Shown: one piece after another, positions 6,401 to 7,094 of the stretch | How the letters are laid out: every line of letters begins with the position of its first letter | Numbering within the stretch: position 1 is the stretch's first letter | DNA from: Nitrosopumilales archaeon | Lineage (GTDB): Archaea; Thermoproteota; Nitrososphaeria; Nitrososphaerales; Nitrosopumilaceae | Direction: 5' to 3' | Assembly: GCA_025350175.1 (NCBI GenBank) | Contig: JANXYF010000112.1 | Span: forward strand, 1-7,094 | DNA length: 7,094 nt | Program-made: the position numbers and the translations under genes | The notes under the pieces: model-generated | Database searches by the model: none | What the model was told of the DNA's origin: nothing | The model's input: only the letters and a program-made list of their open reading frames with translations

Positions 6401-7094
6401 TAACGCAGAGAGGACGGATAAACATTTCGGTAACCCACAATGAATAATTTTTGTACTGAATCTAGCATTATTACTTTCAAAAATAATTTTTTAATTTTCA
6501 TTCCTATTACAGGTCTAATGGAAATATAATCATATTGGAACAATTTTCGTGCTTCTTTAATCGATGTTCTACCATACAAAATTGATAATACAGAATCTGG
6601 GTTGAAGATTTGTTGTGCTCTATAGAATCCTTTATCGATAAATCCATCACACTGAATGCCTATAGTAGGACCACCATAATTATTTCCATTTGATACATAC
6701 AAACGAATTGTACCAATGTCTGATGAGAATGCGTAATATGCTGATGCTGCTATTTTCTGACCATTACTAACACCAACATATGAAGAGGAATTTGGAGTGT
6801 TATTGGCTAGATCTCTTGCTTGGGACATTATTAGTGAAATATCAAGAGAGCCTTTAACGATCCAATACAAGACATGACATGGATGTTTCCCTTCCGATAG
6901 AACACGTTCTAATGCCTTTGGACTTTCAGTATAAAATTGAAAGTTTGTAATCCAAAAATTTCTTCCAGCAGATTGTGGTCTATCAGAAGGCATTGAAACT
7001 AATATGTGTCCTTCAGGTAAGCGTATGATTTTTTCATCAGTACCACCAAATATTTTACTTTGACGAGTTTCTATCTTACTTGAAGAGAGGCCTT
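6355..7094 (-). CDS. Unrecognised protein, C-terminal 245 residues (5' end outside window)
   Basis: The frame is open to the right edge, so the true start is not visible; an internal ATG at 6993 lies after at least 33 in-frame codons (ending EGHILVS) and is unlikely to be the start. I do not recognise the family. Residues are numbered from the window edge. The middle (100-150) is rich in Ser, Asn, Gly and Tyr (NSSSYVGVSN, YVSNGNNYGG) and reads like beta strands joined by turns. An amphipathic helical part follows (about 157-186). The C-terminal part (190-224) is basic and hydrophobic (GMKIKKLFLKVIML) but too charged for a clear membrane span. Only two Cys (72 and 148) are present, and there are no nucleotide-binding or zinc motifs. 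Smooth codon use without internal stops over 245 codons argues for a real gene. The last 14 or so codons run antisense to the end of rfcS, and the stop is TGA. Its promoter is off the window, so nothing links it to the replication genes except position. Confidence 0.7.
   Translation of the reverse strand, partial: GLSSSKIETRQSKIFGGTDEKIIRLPEGHILVSMPSDRPQSAGRNFWITNFQFYTESPKALERVLSEGKHPCHVLYWIVKGSLDISLIMSQARDLANNTPNSSSYVGVSNGQKIAASAYYAFSSDIGTIRLYVSNGNNYGGPTIGIQCDGFIDKGFYRAQQIFNPDSVLSILYGRTSIKEARKLFQYDYISIRPVIGMKIKKLFLKVIMLDSVQKLFIVGYRNVYPSSLRYYFSIFPISASKAES
6444..6500 (+). terminator. T-rich tracts downstream of rfcS, possible terminator
   Basis: Plus-strand runs of five T (6448-6452), six T (6487-6492) and four T (6495-6498) follow the rfcS stop by 48-100 bases. 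Archaeal RNA polymerase ends transcription at oligo-T in the non-template strand, so these could end the rfcS mRNA. They also encode Lys-rich codons of the convergent gene (KIKKLFLK), so they may simply reflect coding. Confidence 0.3.

Noticed and set aside
6420..6460. PCNA-binding (PIP-like) motif QKLFIVGY in the unrecognised protein
   Set aside because: The aromatic pair and the aliphatic fourth position do not fit the Q-x-x-h-x-x-a-a pattern, and the position is not C-terminal.
1..7094. CRISPR array, insertion sequence, tRNA or rRNA, defence system
   Set aside because: No spaced repeats, transposase motifs, terminal inverted repeats, cloverleaf sequence or defence domains were seen on either strand; most of the window is core informational genes.

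Overview
The window is AT-rich and densely coded. It carries core archaeal DNA replication and repair genes: a GINS subunit, MCM, a Hel308-type helicase and the replication factor C small subunit. The protein families are clearly archaeal. The BA-type GINS gene fused in one transcription unit to MCM, the very short or leaderless promoters and the base composition best fit an ammonia-oxidising thaumarchaeon (Nitrososphaerota, Nitrosopumilus-like). That lineage assignment is inference from gene content and sequence character, not from a database search.

Layout. On the minus strand, reading right to left from about 5304 to 1, there is one tightly packed unit: a possible 44-residue small protein, gins23 (TTG start), mcm (TTG start), hel308, and the first 144 codons of a polytopic GlcNAc-1-phosphate transferase that runs off the left edge. 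The junctions are TTGA (4-base overlap), ATGA (4-base overlap) and TAATG (1-base overlap), so translation of these genes is probably coupled. A roughly 300-base divergent region (5146-5446) holds the candidate promoters and the small reading frame. On the plus strand, rfcS (5447-6400) is transcribed away from it. On the far right an unrecognised minus-strand gene enters from beyond the window and ends inside the 3' end of rfcS, giving a 46-base convergent overlap.

How the genes fit together. GINS and MCM are two of the three parts of the archaeal CMG replicative helicase. RfcS is the ATPase subunit of the clamp loader that places PCNA on primed DNA. Hel308 is a 3'-5' helicase associated with stalled or recombining forks. 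The left part of the window is therefore a replisome and fork-repair cluster with a divergent clamp-loader gene. The glycan-lipid enzyme at the end of the operon is functionally unrelated and looks like a passenger or a growth-coupled gene.

No mobile element, CRISPR array, tRNA, rRNA or defence system is visible. The parts that are not already well understood are the small reading frame upstream of gins23, the micro-frame in front of rfcS, and the unrecognised gene at the right end.
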